From Bacteroidales bacterium UBA3289 (GTDB taxonomy: Bacteria; Bacteroidota; Bacteroidia; Bacteroidales; UBA932), in contig DETL01000034.1 in assembly GCA_002361625.1 (NCBI GenBank), forward strand, positions 140,668 to 204,667: a stretch of DNA of 64,000 nt. The letters are read 5' to 3'. Below, piece after piece: positions 36,097-45,545 of the stretch (position 1 is its first letter; each line of letters starts with the position of its first letter). The translations under genes were made by a program, and so were the position numbers. The notes beneath the pieces were generated by a model. The model ran no database searches, had not been told where the DNA came from, and saw only the letters and a list, made by a program, of their open reading frames with translations.

Positions 36097-37932
36097 ATGA
36101 GTAGCATTTTAATAGATAAGATACGTATAGACGGATTCCGTGGGCTACGCAACTTCGGGATGGATTTGAAATACACGACGGTTCTTACCGGTATGAATAA
36201 TGTTGGCAAGACTTCTATCTTGAAAGCATTACAGTTGGCCTTGGGAAGTCGTAATACCATTACCATAGAGGACTTTAATATTCATAATGGTATTAGGGTC
36301 GAGAAGATAATTGTGGATGTACGTATTGTTTCAGTTGGTGATGATGGAAACAGGGAAGCAAACTTTAATGATGATTGGGAGATATACTTTGGATCTGATA
36401 ATCTTCAGATAGATTCTGAAGGTAATGCAATGTTATGTCTACGTACAACTGTTTCTCTGAGCACTGCCGATTCGTCGTTCATCTATGAGCAGAAAGCCTT
36501 GACAACTTGGGATGCGGCAGATGGGAATTGGAAAGATATTGCCACAACTGAATACAGGTTGAAGAAAGACAACATTCCATTCTTTTATATCGAACCACAA
36601 CGCGATATCATCGATGATCTAAGAAACAAGACATCATATTTGGGTAAGATGCTGTCGCACATTGTAGATGAATATGATGAAGCAGCACTTGAGGAACTGG
36701 AACGGAAGATAAGGGAACTGAATGAAGCAACAATACAGCAGAGTTCGACACTGAGTGAAATACAGGCGATGCTTGCTGAAGTTGACTCTGCGCTAGACAG
36801 GCACGATTCGCAAGTAACAATCTCTCCTTTTGCAAAGAAACTCCGCGACCTCAACAAGAACATGTCCATACAGTATGGTGACGCACATGACAGTTTTCCG
36901 ATGGATTATCACGGTATGGGCACACGCAGCTGGTCATCCATTATGACATTCAAAGCATTTCTTAAACATAATACTGACATGATTGAGCATTCGGATGCTG
37001 ATGCAAAGATATACTTCCCTGTAATAGCTTTTGAGGAGCCAGAAGCACACCTTCATTCAAATGCCCAGAAGCAATTGTATGCTCAGATTGCGGATATGAA
37101 GGGGCAAAAAATTATTGCCACACATTCTCCTTATATAGCGGCCAGTGCAGATTTGGTTGAGATTTGTGTCATCTATAAGGATGGCAACCAAGTTAAATGC
37201 GGGAATTTGGAACCTCAGCATCTGGATAACGATGGACGAAGGAAACTGAAACAGAAGGTTATCAATAGTTATGGCGAAATGTTTTTCAGCAAGGCGATAG
37301 TGCTATTTGAGGGTGAAACAGAAGAACAGGCTCTACCCATTTTTGCAGAGAAGTTTTTCGGAAAACCGGCATTTACATACGGTATTAATTTTATCAGTGT
37401 AGGTGGTGCTGGTCAATATGCTCCATTTATCTATTTTTGTCGCAAATACAATATTCCTTGGTATATTTTCTCTGATGGGGAACAAGATACAAAGACTAAG
37501 GTTGAGAAGGCTGTGCAGAAAGCTCTTGATGATAATACAAAGACTTTAGCGGCATGTCCCAATATCTTTGTGATAGCCAATGATACGGATTTTGAGGGTA
37601 TGTTACTCAAGGATGGCTATCAAGCTGAAATAATTCAGGCGCTAAAGAATGTAAAGGGTGCTGACTGTATTGAGAAATATAAACGGCAGCATCAGACAAA
37701 AAAGGTACAAAAAGCCGCAGGATGTCCTACATGTCATCAAAGATTGTATGATAATGTGGCTGTAGATTATACCCAACCGGAAGAGCAAACAGATATGCTT
37801 GATAAAATGATGGAAAAGGTTAAGACTGGTTTTGGGCCTGAGATCGCTCATCAGATAGTGAATGCAGGAAGACCATTGCCAGTATTAGTAGTGAACCTGT
37901 TTAACAAGATAAAATCAGATTTGCAGATATGA
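36097..37932 (+). CDS. gajA: Gabija protein GajA: OLD-like ATPase with TOPRIM nuclease domain
   Basis: The 611-residue protein has Walker A GMNNVGKTS at residues 32-40, an ABC-type signature/Walker B region (VIAFEEPEAHLHSNAQKQL) and an H-loop region KIIATHSPYIA. The C-terminal TOPRIM domain carries VLFEGETEEQALP with the catalytic glutamate, then FSDGEQDTK and ANDTDFEGML. This ATPase-TOPRIM order and length fit GajA, a nicking endonuclease controlled by nucleotide levels. A four-base overlap links it to a UvrD-like helicase gene, completing the Gabija pair. Confidence 0.9.
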   Translation: MSSILIDKIRIDGFRGLRNFGMDLKYTTVLTGMNNVGKTSILKALQLALGSRNTITIEDFNIHNGIRVEKIIVDVRIVSVGDDGNREANFNDDWEIYFGSDNLQIDSEGNAMLCLRTTVSLSTADSSFIYEQKALTTWDAADGNWKDIATTEYRLKKDNIPFFYIEPQRDIIDDLRNKTSYLGKMLSHIVDEYDEAALEELERKIRELNEATIQQSSTLSEIQAMLAEVDSALDRHDSQVTISPFAKKLRDLNKNMSIQYGDAHDSFPMDYHGMGTRSWSSIMTFKAFLKHNTDMIEHSDADAKIYFPVIAFEEPEAHLHSNAQKQLYAQIADMKGQKIIATHSPYIAASADLVEICVIYKDGNQVKCGNLEPQHLDNDGRRKLKQKVINSYGEMFFSKAIVLFEGETEEQALPIFAEKFFGKPAFTYGINFISVGGAGQYAPFIYFCRKYNIPWYIFSDGEQDTKTKVEKAVQKALDDNTKTLAACPNIFVIANDTDFEGMLLKDGYQAEIIQALKNVKGADCIEKYKRQHQTKKVQKAAGCPTCHQRLYDNVAVDYTQPEEQTDMLDKMMEKVKTGFGPEIAHQIVNAGRPLPVLVVNLFNKIKSDLQI

Positions 37933-39725
37933 TGGATATAGTACTGTCTGCCAAGCAACAAGAAATAGTGAACTTTACTGACGGTGCTCTTCTCGTTAAA
38001 GCAAGTGCCGGCAGTGGGAAAACGCGCGTGCTTACTGAGAGGGTAAAAAAACTGGCTGAGAAGACGCGAAGGAAGATATTGGCTATTACTTTCACTAATA
38101 AGGCATGTGAAGAGATAAAAAACCGAATCAAAGAACAAAATCAAGATCTGCTAAAGAAAGTGGATGTATTCACTTTTCATGGATTCTGCAACTCAGTTCT
38201 GGAAAGACACGGTTCATATATAGGATATGCTAAATTGCCTGAGATTATCTCAAACCAGGAGGAAATATATGCGCTAATGGAGGAGGCCGTTAAGGCAACT
38301 CCCACAATTAATTTGAAGTATCAACGACTTGATGAAAAAGAAAAGAAAAAGGTTATATATGAAGCGATAGAACAAACCTCCAAAATCAAGCGTGATTTTA
38401 TCCCTGATGAAGATTTATACGAATCCAACCAAGATGCTGTGATTCTATATTTTGCTTATCGTAACTTGATGCAGTCGATGAATACCATTGACTTCGACGA
38501 TATGCTGTTGCTGGTATATAAACTGTTTACCACCAATGTGAGAATAGCTGATTTATACAGGAGGAACTACGACTATATCTGCATAGATGAGGCCCAGGAT
38601 CTTAACAATGCCCAATATAGGTTACTGAGGTCGCTTGCAAATGATGGATATAAGAATGTGATGATGGTGGGTGATGCTAAACAGAGCATCTATGCCTTCA
38701 ACGGTTCAAGTCAGGAATATATGCTTAAACATTTTGTTAAGGACTATAATCCTGTGGTATTTGAACTTTCGGAAAATTACAGGAGTGCGAGAGAAATATT
38801 GGCATATGCAAACAAGATAATCCCCGGGGCCAATGTTGTGATGGATGCGCAGATTGAGGGGATGTGCAAAGAGTATCCATTGCCATCAGACGATGCGGAA
38901 ATCGACAAAATATTCGAGTTGATAAATAAACTGCTCAAGCAAAAAAAACTCAGGTTTGTAGAACACGACATCACTGAAGATGATATAACCGTGCTTGCAA
39001 GGAATAAGTATATTCTTGAACCCCTAGAAAAGAAGTTGGAAGAAAGTGGTATTCCATTCTACTATAAAAATACATCGAAAGTATATAAACCGCAATCCAC
39101 ACATGGACAGTATTTTGAAACACTCTTGTCATTGCGCATTAATCCCCAAGACGTGATGCACGAACAGCAGGCAAAAAGCATAGAGAAACTGGGGTTAAAC
39201 CAGGAACTGTGCGATGCCATCAAGAAAGCTGTTAATGACATTCGAGATGATGGAAGCAATTTAAGAACTGTACTTCAGAACATCAATAAAGAGATAGAGA
39301 GAATAGCCTCCAGACTTGAAGAGGATGATGAACTGATAATGGCTTATAAAGATTTTGAATTTATTGATTCACAATGGGTAGCCTACGCAAAGATAAATAC
39401 CAATCGCAATATTCAGTCCTTCCGTAATGCTATGACGTTGGGGACTACGAATATAGATGTAGAGCAGCACGGTATCTCCCTAAGTACAGTGCATACTATG
39501 AAGGGACAAGAGAATAATATCGTATTCCTGATGGGTATGGATGACAATACATTCCCTGACTATCGCGCAGTGATACAAGGCGGTAACGCGATGGATCAGG
39601 AGCGTAATAACTTGTACGTGGCCATTACCAGGGCAAAACGCTACCTATTTATCACTTATCCCACTCAGAGGACAATGCCCTGGGGTGGAGTGTATAATAG
39701 GATCCGGTCTAGGTTATTACCGTGA
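37929..39725 (+). CDS. gajB: Gabija protein GajB: UvrD/Rep-like superfamily 1 helicase
   Basis: The 598-residue protein has motif I ASAGSGKTRVL at about residues 25-35, motif Ia ILAITFTNKACEEIKNR, motif II CIDEAQDLNNAQ, motif III VGDAKQSIYAFNGSS, and the late motifs LSTVHTMKGQENNIVFL and NLYVAITRAKRYLF. This is a full SF1 helicase core. In Gabija, GajB binds the GajA tetramer and senses DNA ends produced by it. It is about 100 residues longer than the classical GajB. The next gene follows within about 22 bases, suggesting a three-gene operon. Confidence 0.9.
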   Translation: MMDIVLSAKQQEIVNFTDGALLVKASAGSGKTRVLTERVKKLAEKTRRKILAITFTNKACEEIKNRIKEQNQDLLKKVDVFTFHGFCNSVLERHGSYIGYAKLPEIISNQEEIYALMEEAVKATPTINLKYQRLDEKEKKKVIYEAIEQTSKIKRDFIPDEDLYESNQDAVILYFAYRNLMQSMNTIDFDDMLLLVYKLFTTNVRIADLYRRNYDYICIDEAQDLNNAQYRLLRSLANDGYKNVMMVGDAKQSIYAFNGSSQEYMLKHFVKDYNPVVFELSENYRSAREILAYANKIIPGANVVMDAQIEGMCKEYPLPSDDAEIDKIFELINKLLKQKKLRFVEHDITEDDITVLARNKYILEPLEKKLEESGIPFYYKNTSKVYKPQSTHGQYFETLLSLRINPQDVMHEQQAKSIEKLGLNQELCDAIKKAVNDIRDDGSNLRTVLQNINKEIERIASRLEEDDELIMAYKDFEFIDSQWVAYAKINTNRNIQSFRNAMTLGTTNIDVEQHGISLSTVHTMKGQENNIVFLMGMDDNTFPDYRAVIQGGNAMDQERNNLYVAITRAKRYLFITYPTQRTMPWGGVYNRIRSRLLP

Positions 39726-39747
39726 AACATATGATGAGTGTACATTT

Positions 39748-42315
39748 ATGAAATACGAAACGACTGCTTTGTGGCTAAGCACGCTTGGAAAACAAGGAGA
39801 TGCTGATGTAGACCGCTTAAGAGTGGCTTACCAGACGATGCGTGAACGTGTAAAAGGCTTGTTGGATGAGGTACGTAATGACTTCCCCAACCTTACTGTT
39901 CATAACATTGAGCATGCAGACGACTTGTGGAAAATAGCAAGTTTGATTACTGGGAATGACTACCCAATCAATCCGTTGGAGGGCTTTATCTTGGGGTGTT
40001 CGTTTTTAATACATGATGCAGTATTAAGCTATAAAGCCTTTGGAGGGATGGATGCATTGAGGAATACGATTGAGTGGAAAGATAGCTATCAAGACATTGC
40101 CGGAACGGAATATGACACAGAAGAGGGGAAACGGAAGATAGATTTCAAGGTTATTAGGCAACTACATGCTATGCGCTGTAAGGATATTCTATCCAGGACA
40201 TTTGACGCATTGGACGGGAACTCATACTATTTGCTATCTGACGATGATTTACGGGCGCACTATAGCGCTTTAATTGGTGAGATAGCATCCAGTCATCATT
40301 GGGAGAGTGAGCAACTACAGGAGTTGCCGCAGCAAGTTAATGCGCTTGCGAATTTTCCTGTTGATTGGGTAATCCATCCGTTAAAACTGGCATGCATTTT
40401 AAGATGCGCAGATGCCGCTGCAATAGACTCTGGTCGGGCTCCGGATTACTTGTTCCGGCTGTTACGACTGAATGGTGTCTCAAAAGACCATTGGATAGCT
40501 CAGAATTGCCTCGCTGTTGGCTTGAATACCGAAGACAAAACTCAGTTGGTGTATTCGTCGACGAATGACTTTGAGGAACAATACTTTTCTGCATGGAATG
40601 TGGCGTATGATGCTGTTAAAGTAGTGGATGGGGAACTCGAAAAATGTACGGGGTTGTTAGCTGATAATGAGCGATTTCAAGTGAGGAGCGTTGCTGGTGC
40701 AACTTCACGAAAGGCGTTGTCAAAGTATATAAGAACAAAAGGTTGGGAACCAAGTGATGTGAGTGTCCATATTAGTGATGTCTCTCATTTAATAATGACA
40801 CTGGGCGGCAAGGAATTGTATGGTAAGGAAGATACTCAGCTAATAGTGCTGAGAGAGTTAATACAAAATGCTCGTGATGCCATTCAAGCCAGAAAGCTTT
40901 TGGAAGGGGAGGAGAACTTTAGCGGTAGGATCAACGTACAGGTAATTAAAGACGGTGGTGATGTTGTGTTAAGCGTTACAGACAATGGTGTTGGGATGTC
41001 GCTTGAGACCATCTCTCATTCTCTGCTGAACTTCGGGAAAAGTTTTTGGCATGAAGATGATGTAAATGTTGAGTTCCCTGGTTTGAAGACGGCTGGTTTT
41101 AAGTCAATCGGACAGTTTGGTATTGGTTTCTTCTCTGCATTTATGATTGCGAAGTCAGTTGTGTTGGAAACGAGGAAATATACTGATGGTGTCAAAGAGG
41201 CTCATCTGGTTAAATTCCCCAATGGGTTAACTCTATCTCCGATTTTTGCAAAACACACCAGTAAATCTACTTCATACTCTACCATTGTAAGCCTAAGACT
41301 TGCTAAGGAGTACGAGAAGTGGCCTGTAGAGTATGAGGCTAAGAGAAACAAGATGAATGCATCGAATTTCAAAGTCCCGTTTTCTGCCATGTTAGGAACC
41401 TTAGTGGCAGGACTGGACGTGGATGTGTACTATAAAGAGTTCGAAAAGGATGCCGAGCTCATTCATCATAGGATAGATGCTGACAATTTGGATAAGAAAG
41501 CATGGCTCCGAGCGCTTTCTTTGGCAGATTATCAGAGTGATAAGGATTTGGATGCCTATATCGAAGCAAATTATAGGAGACTGGCTTATGTGCGTGATGA
41601 CCACGGGAGAATTGCTGGATTAGCTGGCATAGGGACACGGTTCCTGCCATTCGATGACTTCTTAGGAGGTACAACTGTGGGAGGACTGCTGTCAGGAATA
41701 CATTCCAGATCTGGAGAGAATTGGATTGGTGTTTTGGAGAAGGCGCCTGGAGGGGCGAAACGAGCAGGAGGTGAGTTTTGTGCTTCGGAAGGAATACTTA
41801 AGAAATGGGTGATAGAGCAGGTGAATGGGCTTGGCGTGGCTGCGACAGATGTTCAAAAGAGATTCCGTTTGCAACTGGCAATGCACTTCTTTAAGACTGA
41901 TCCCAAGGGGATAGCATTGGCATTTATTGTTGATAGGGAAGTTAAACAATCAATCGTGTCTTTAGATGTGCTGGTATGCTTTTTGGCCAAAGGGAAGAAA
42001 TTGTTGTTCGTTGATTCTGACTTTGCATCGAAGAAGGAGAATGAAGGACATGGAGACTCTTACATGAATCCCACTCAGGTGGCTACATTACTGAAGCAGG
42101 ATGAAATTCTATATAATCCGGTTATGAATTCCGGATTCCTAACATATAAGTTGGTTGATGGTATTCCAGAAAAAAATTATGGATTTATAGACTGTATTTA
42201 CAGAATGGCAGAAGAAATGGGCTATCAGATGATATTCAACTACCGGGCCAATTTTACAATCAATATTTTCGGGATGAGTGAGAGGGCATTGGAAATGACG
42301 GTGGTAAAACGCTAA
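39748..42315 (+). CDS. HD-domain plus Hsp90-type ATPase (GHKL) protein, third gene of the Gabija operon
   Basis: From the ATG at 39748 the protein has 855 residues; an upstream ATG at 39685 lies inside gajB and is unlikely. An N-terminal HD-like domain carries HNIEHADDLW (H52, H56) and HD at 89-90, close in style to metal-dependent phosphohydrolases. An Hsp90-like ATPase core follows: VLRELIQNARDAIQAR near 365-380, TDNGVGMSLETI near 411, and QFGIGFFSAFMIA near 456. The remaining 400 residues resemble no family I know. HD-Hsp90 fusions of this sort appear in defence islands. The joint position behind gajB suggests an accessory regulator or nucleotide-cleaving partner. Confidence 0.75.
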   Translation: MKYETTALWLSTLGKQGDADVDRLRVAYQTMRERVKGLLDEVRNDFPNLTVHNIEHADDLWKIASLITGNDYPINPLEGFILGCSFLIHDAVLSYKAFGGMDALRNTIEWKDSYQDIAGTEYDTEEGKRKIDFKVIRQLHAMRCKDILSRTFDALDGNSYYLLSDDDLRAHYSALIGEIASSHHWESEQLQELPQQVNALANFPVDWVIHPLKLACILRCADAAAIDSGRAPDYLFRLLRLNGVSKDHWIAQNCLAVGLNTEDKTQLVYSSTNDFEEQYFSAWNVAYDAVKVVDGELEKCTGLLADNERFQVRSVAGATSRKALSKYIRTKGWEPSDVSVHISDVSHLIMTLGGKELYGKEDTQLIVLRELIQNARDAIQARKLLEGEENFSGRINVQVIKDGGDVVLSVTDNGVGMSLETISHSLLNFGKSFWHEDDVNVEFPGLKTAGFKSIGQFGIGFFSAFMIAKSVVLETRKYTDGVKEAHLVKFPNGLTLSPIFAKHTSKSTSYSTIVSLRLAKEYEKWPVEYEAKRNKMNASNFKVPFSAMLGTLVAGLDVDVYYKEFEKDAELIHHRIDADNLDKKAWLRALSLADYQSDKDLDAYIEANYRRLAYVRDDHGRIAGLAGIGTRFLPFDDFLGGTTVGGLLSGIHSRSGENWIGVLEKAPGGAKRAGGEFCASEGILKKWVIEQVNGLGVAATDVQKRFRLQLAMHFFKTDPKGIALAFIVDREVKQSIVSLDVLVCFLAKGKKLLFVDSDFASKKENEGHGDSYMNPTQVATLLKQDEILYNPVMNSGFLTYKLVDGIPEKNYGFIDCIYRMAEEMGYQMIFNYRANFTINIFGMSERALEMTVVKR

Positions 42316-42424
42316 TTTTGATTGAGTTGCAGGTGACAGATTTGCATGACTGTAGATTGCTAATTTCACCCCTATCGTATTTTAGGATTATTATGAGCAT
42401 GGTAGGTTGATTTGATATTCAGAG

Positions 42425-43657
42425 ATGAAGCTGGAAGATGTTGAAATGTTAGGGCATTGGAACATAAAGCCATTGCCTTTACCCAATGCGAAGGAGTATC
42501 TGGAGGACTTGAATGACCTAAGATTCTCGGATTCGGGTATGTTGGCAGATGTGAATCCTTTCTTCTTTGTCAATGAGGCCTGCCAGTTGTTGGCCAATTC
42601 GGTGAAGTTATTTGAACTAGGGTATTTTGACTGTGCTTTTTATTCTGTCAGGCAGGCTATAGAGATGTCCCTCAGTGGGCTGTACCTTTTCTCTAACCCC
42701 GAGAAGTTGAAGGGATGGAGGAATCTAGAGAAAGGGTTTGAGCTGAAAACTATTGTTCCGGAGCTGAAGGTCGGAAAGGAAGAGTTTGCAGAAATTAAAG
42801 AGTTGTTCAGTGACTTCTTTGAGCGGATAGCGGAAGAGAAGAAGCTGATGAACAAATATGTTCACAAACAAGGGTACAAGAGCCTTTATTTTCATTACAA
42901 CAGCTTCAATGCTCAAGGGAAGCCAGAGAGAATCGCTTCGCTGACAAAGGATTTTGAAACGACACTGCACGATACGATTACCGCTGTGGCACTATACAGG
43001 CTTGTGATAGATCCTTATCCCATTCTGATGCTTGATGAAGACATTGTGACGAGAATGCCGGACTTGATAGCTGAGTCTTTTCCGAGAAGTTTTGTAGAGA
43101 AATACATTTCCGAGGAGTATGTTGAAAGGTATAAGAAATCTGGGATTTACCAGGGCTATTATGACTATTTCAAAGCACTGCCATCGCAGAATGAGGCTGT
43201 TTATGCTTTGATACATTGGCAGTTGTTCGAAAGGAAGGATTACAATCAAGTAAAGGAACAGAAAGATTTGCTCTCCCTGCATGACATGGAGGCGGTTGAT
43301 TTGTTTATGTGTTCGCTCAAGATAGGGTCTGTGATTATCGACGGTTGCATCAGCTACAGCAGTGAAACCAAACTGAAAGACTCTTCTTTGGCCATAGGCG
43401 AGGCTTATTATGAGGAAATCTTTGAAGGGCAGGAGAACTATAATGTGGCATACAAAGGAGATTATATATCCCGGTTCCGGCTTAACGACGGAATGACCTA
43501 CATCAAGCATAATGACGTATTGGAAAAGAATGAGATAGCCGGTATATTGAAGTTGTGCGAACAATACACAAAAATGTTTGTGGAGGCAAAGGAGTATTTG
43601 AAAGAGATGATGGAGGGAATGGTGGCCTCTAAAGATGATGCTGATGGGCAGATGTAG
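42425..43657 (+). CDS. Hypothetical protein with HEPN-like helical domain
   Basis: The 410-residue protein is all-helical and soluble. The N-terminal half has LFELGYFDCAFYSVRQAIEM, a typical HEPN helix, and later KKLMNKYVHKQGYKSLYF, where N-x3-H resembles the RNase motif region of HEPN domains. The C-terminal half has no recognised domain. HEPN proteins are often RNases in toxin or defence systems. It has its own spacer of about 110 bases behind the HD-Hsp90 gene, so it may be separate. HEPN is inferred from pattern only. Confidence 0.5.
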   Translation: MKLEDVEMLGHWNIKPLPLPNAKEYLEDLNDLRFSDSGMLADVNPFFFVNEACQLLANSVKLFELGYFDCAFYSVRQAIEMSLSGLYLFSNPEKLKGWRNLEKGFELKTIVPELKVGKEEFAEIKELFSDFFERIAEEKKLMNKYVHKQGYKSLYFHYNSFNAQGKPERIASLTKDFETTLHDTITAVALYRLVIDPYPILMLDEDIVTRMPDLIAESFPRSFVEKYISEEYVERYKKSGIYQGYYDYFKALPSQNEAVYALIHWQLFERKDYNQVKEQKDLLSLHDMEAVDLFMCSLKIGSVIIDGCISYSSETKLKDSSLAIGEAYYEEIFEGQENYNVAYKGDYISRFRLNDGMTYIKHNDVLEKNEIAGILKLCEQYTKMFVEAKEYLKEMMEGMVASKDDADGQM

Positions 43658-43682
43658 GCGTTTGCGTTAAAGAAGAATAAAT

Positions 43683-43730
43683 GTTGTGAAGGAATGCAAT
43701 AAATTCGGGAGAAAGACGTTAATTTTGCAA
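43683..43730 (+). repeat. 48-bp promoter-bearing direct repeat P1
   Basis: The stretch GTTGTGAAGGAATGCAATAA... ends in the -7 box TAATTTTG (43720-43727) and GCAA. It recurs at 45539-45586 with five or six differences. It stands 24 bases before the start of the AAA ATPase gene and probably is its promoter. Confidence 0.75.
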
Positions 43731-43753
43731 CAGACAGAAAAATAGTATCGGAT

Positions 43754-44767
43754 ATGATAACTAAGATAAAATTTGAGAACTTTACGGCTTTTGATGAGTT
43801 GGCAGTGTCCTTCTCACCGGGAATCAATATACTGCTGGGTGAGAACGGTACGGGTAAAACGCATGTGATGAAAGCGCTGTATGCCGCCTGCTCGGTAATT
43901 GACATGCAGGCCTCTCAGACATACGACCAGAAACTTCGCTCTGTATTCCTGCCTAACAGCATTGGTCGACTTGTGCATCGGAGCCAGGGGCGGAACTCAG
44001 GTGCCGTGAAAGTGTATCGCAACGACGGTAGCGAGCCGACAGACCGCTCCATAGGTTGTCATATCACTACGCTGAATAAGGCAGAGGTGAAGATGCTGCG
44101 TTGGAATGAAGACAGACGCAACCCGGCCACCTATATACCCGTGAAGGACATGCTTGCCAATGCGCCACGCTTCAGGGCGTTGTACTCGGAGAAGCATATA
44201 CACTTTGAGGAGATTTACTCGGACATCATTGATAAGGCTTTACAGCCTATACCTAAAGGTAAGCCTTCGAAGGAACGTACGAAGTTGCTGGAGATTCTAA
44301 ATAAGAGCATATCGGGCAGGGTGATTGAAAAGAATGAGACGTTTTACCTGCGCAACCGTTCGGGTGAACTGGAATTTACGCTGTTGGCAGAGGGTTTCAG
44401 GAAACTCGGTCTGTTGTATATGTTGATACAGAATGAGACGCTGACAACGGGGAGCGTGCTGTTTTGGGACGAGCCTGAGGCGAACTTGAATCCGGTGCTA
44501 TCGGAAACCGTTGTGCGCATACTGCTTGAACTTCAGAAAATGGGAGTGCAGATTTTTGTGGCCACACATGATTATGTGTTGCTGAAGGAATTTGAGTTGG
44601 CCGCCAATGGTGATTCTGATGTCTTGATTCATACGCTTTTCCGCAATGACGATGGAAACATCCGTTGCGCATCTACGCGTGACTTTGAAGAGGTTAGCCC
44701 TAATGCTATAGACCGTGCTTTCCAGAGCCTGCTTGACAGAGAAATAAACAAAGCCTTTGAGAAATGA
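43754..44767 (+). CDS. AAA/ABC-type ATPase of a two-gene ATPase-nuclease module
   Basis: The 337-residue protein has Walker A GENGTGKT at residues 29-36, a signature-like LAEGFRKLGLLYML, Walker B VLFWDEPEANLNP near 239 and the H-loop VATHDYVLL. This is the compact AAA_15/AAA_21 type seen in Septu, PARIS and retron-linked ATPases. Its stop overlaps the start of a PD-(D/E)xK-like gene by four bases. The expected role is to hold the nuclease until phage infection is sensed. Confidence 0.85.
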   Translation: MITKIKFENFTAFDELAVSFSPGINILLGENGTGKTHVMKALYAACSVIDMQASQTYDQKLRSVFLPNSIGRLVHRSQGRNSGAVKVYRNDGSEPTDRSIGCHITTLNKAEVKMLRWNEDRRNPATYIPVKDMLANAPRFRALYSEKHIHFEEIYSDIIDKALQPIPKGKPSKERTKLLEILNKSISGRVIEKNETFYLRNRSGELEFTLLAEGFRKLGLLYMLIQNETLTTGSVLFWDEPEANLNPVLSETVVRILLELQKMGVQIFVATHDYVLLKEFELAANGDSDVLIHTLFRNDDGNIRCASTRDFEEVSPNAIDRAFQSLLDREINKAFEK

Positions 44768-45282
44768 CGGTAGATGTTGATAATTACAGGTTTGATTTCC
44801 CTCAAGCGGTGGATGCCTATAAGTTTGACGAGCGAGACCCGTTAAGCCCACATTATCACGGTGCTACGGCACTGAAGGCGGTGGATGTTATGGTGGAGAT
44901 GCCAACGGAGTATGTATTCATCGAAATCAAGACATACGATGATCTCGCAGACTTTAAGAAGGAGGGCAGGACATACGATGATAACGAGGCCAGGAAGTAC
45001 TTGATACGCACGTTGTCGCGCAAGTACCGTGAGACGTTTCTTTATAGGTTTTGTGAAGTAAAGATAGACAAGCCAATCTATTATGTCTGCCTGCTGAACC
45101 TTGATGCTGCACTGGCAGGGTATTGTCGTAAGGAACTGGCCAGGATGATACCGACAGGGAAGGCTAACAGAAGACGCTGGCACAAGGAACTGTTGGCGAA
45201 GACAAGTTTGTTTGTGGTGGATGAGGCAGCGTGGAACCGGAACCTGACAAGATGGGGCTCTTGTGAGTATCTTGGAGAATGA
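44764..45282 (+). CDS. Small PD-(D/E)xK-like nuclease, partner of the ATPase
   Basis: The 172-residue protein has aspartate 41 (AVDVMVEM) followed by E54-I-K56 (FIEIKTY), which fits D...ExK, with a preceding ALKAVD helix. The rest (EARKYLIRTLSRKYRETFLY, YVCLLNLD) suits a compact restriction-endonuclease fold. It is translationally coupled to the ATPase. The pair differs from Septu (HNH partner) and from PARIS (DUF4435 partner) in the nuclease type. The fold call is by motif only. Confidence 0.6.
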   Translation: MTVDVDNYRFDFPQAVDAYKFDERDPLSPHYHGATALKAVDVMVEMPTEYVFIEIKTYDDLADFKKEGRTYDDNEARKYLIRTLSRKYRETFLYRFCEVKIDKPIYYVCLLNLDAALAGYCRKELARMIPTGKANRRRWHKELLAKTSLFVVDEAAWNRNLTRWGSCEYLGE

Positions 45283-45319
45283 TGGTATTTAAAGTTTGGA
45301 GTTTAGAGTCAATTCTTTA

Positions 45320-45368
45320 GTTTCAAGTTTCAGGTTCAAGGTTCAGGGTTCAGGATTAAGGTTTCAAG
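45320..45368 (+). repeat. Degenerate tandem GTTTCAAG/GTTCAGG repeats
   Basis: Seven-to-eight-base words of the form (A)GTTTCAAG, GTTTCAGG, GTTCAAGG, GTTCAGGG follow one another behind the nuclease gene. They have no frame. Just before them, GTTTAGAGTCA matches the spacer at 35803-35813. Confidence 0.6.
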
Positions 45369-45404
45369 TCTAAGCGAACACGAATCGCACGAATTGACAC
45401 GAAT

Positions 45405-45545
45405 ATGACGCAGGAGGAGGCTTGGATTCAGAAATACAACGCTATTGTTGAGTTTATCAACAAGAACCGGCGTAACCCGTCGAAGTATGACGACGAGGAA
45501 CGTGGTGCGTATGTGAACTGGCTGCGGCATAATAGGAAGTTGTGA
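45405..45545 (+). CDS. 46-residue protein resembling a single helicase-associated (HA) domain
   Basis: The frame from the ATG at 45405 gives MTQEEAWIQKYNAIVEFI, then NKNRRNPSKYDDEERG and YVNWLRHNRKL. The spacing of W, Y, N-x-P and the final WxxxxR is that of the HA domain (PF03457), a DNA-binding three-helix unit. It could be a tiny stand-alone protein or the end of a lost helicase gene. Its last bases run into repeat P2. Confidence 0.45.
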   Translation: MTQEEAWIQKYNAIVEFINKNRRNPSKYDDEERGAYVNWLRHNRKL

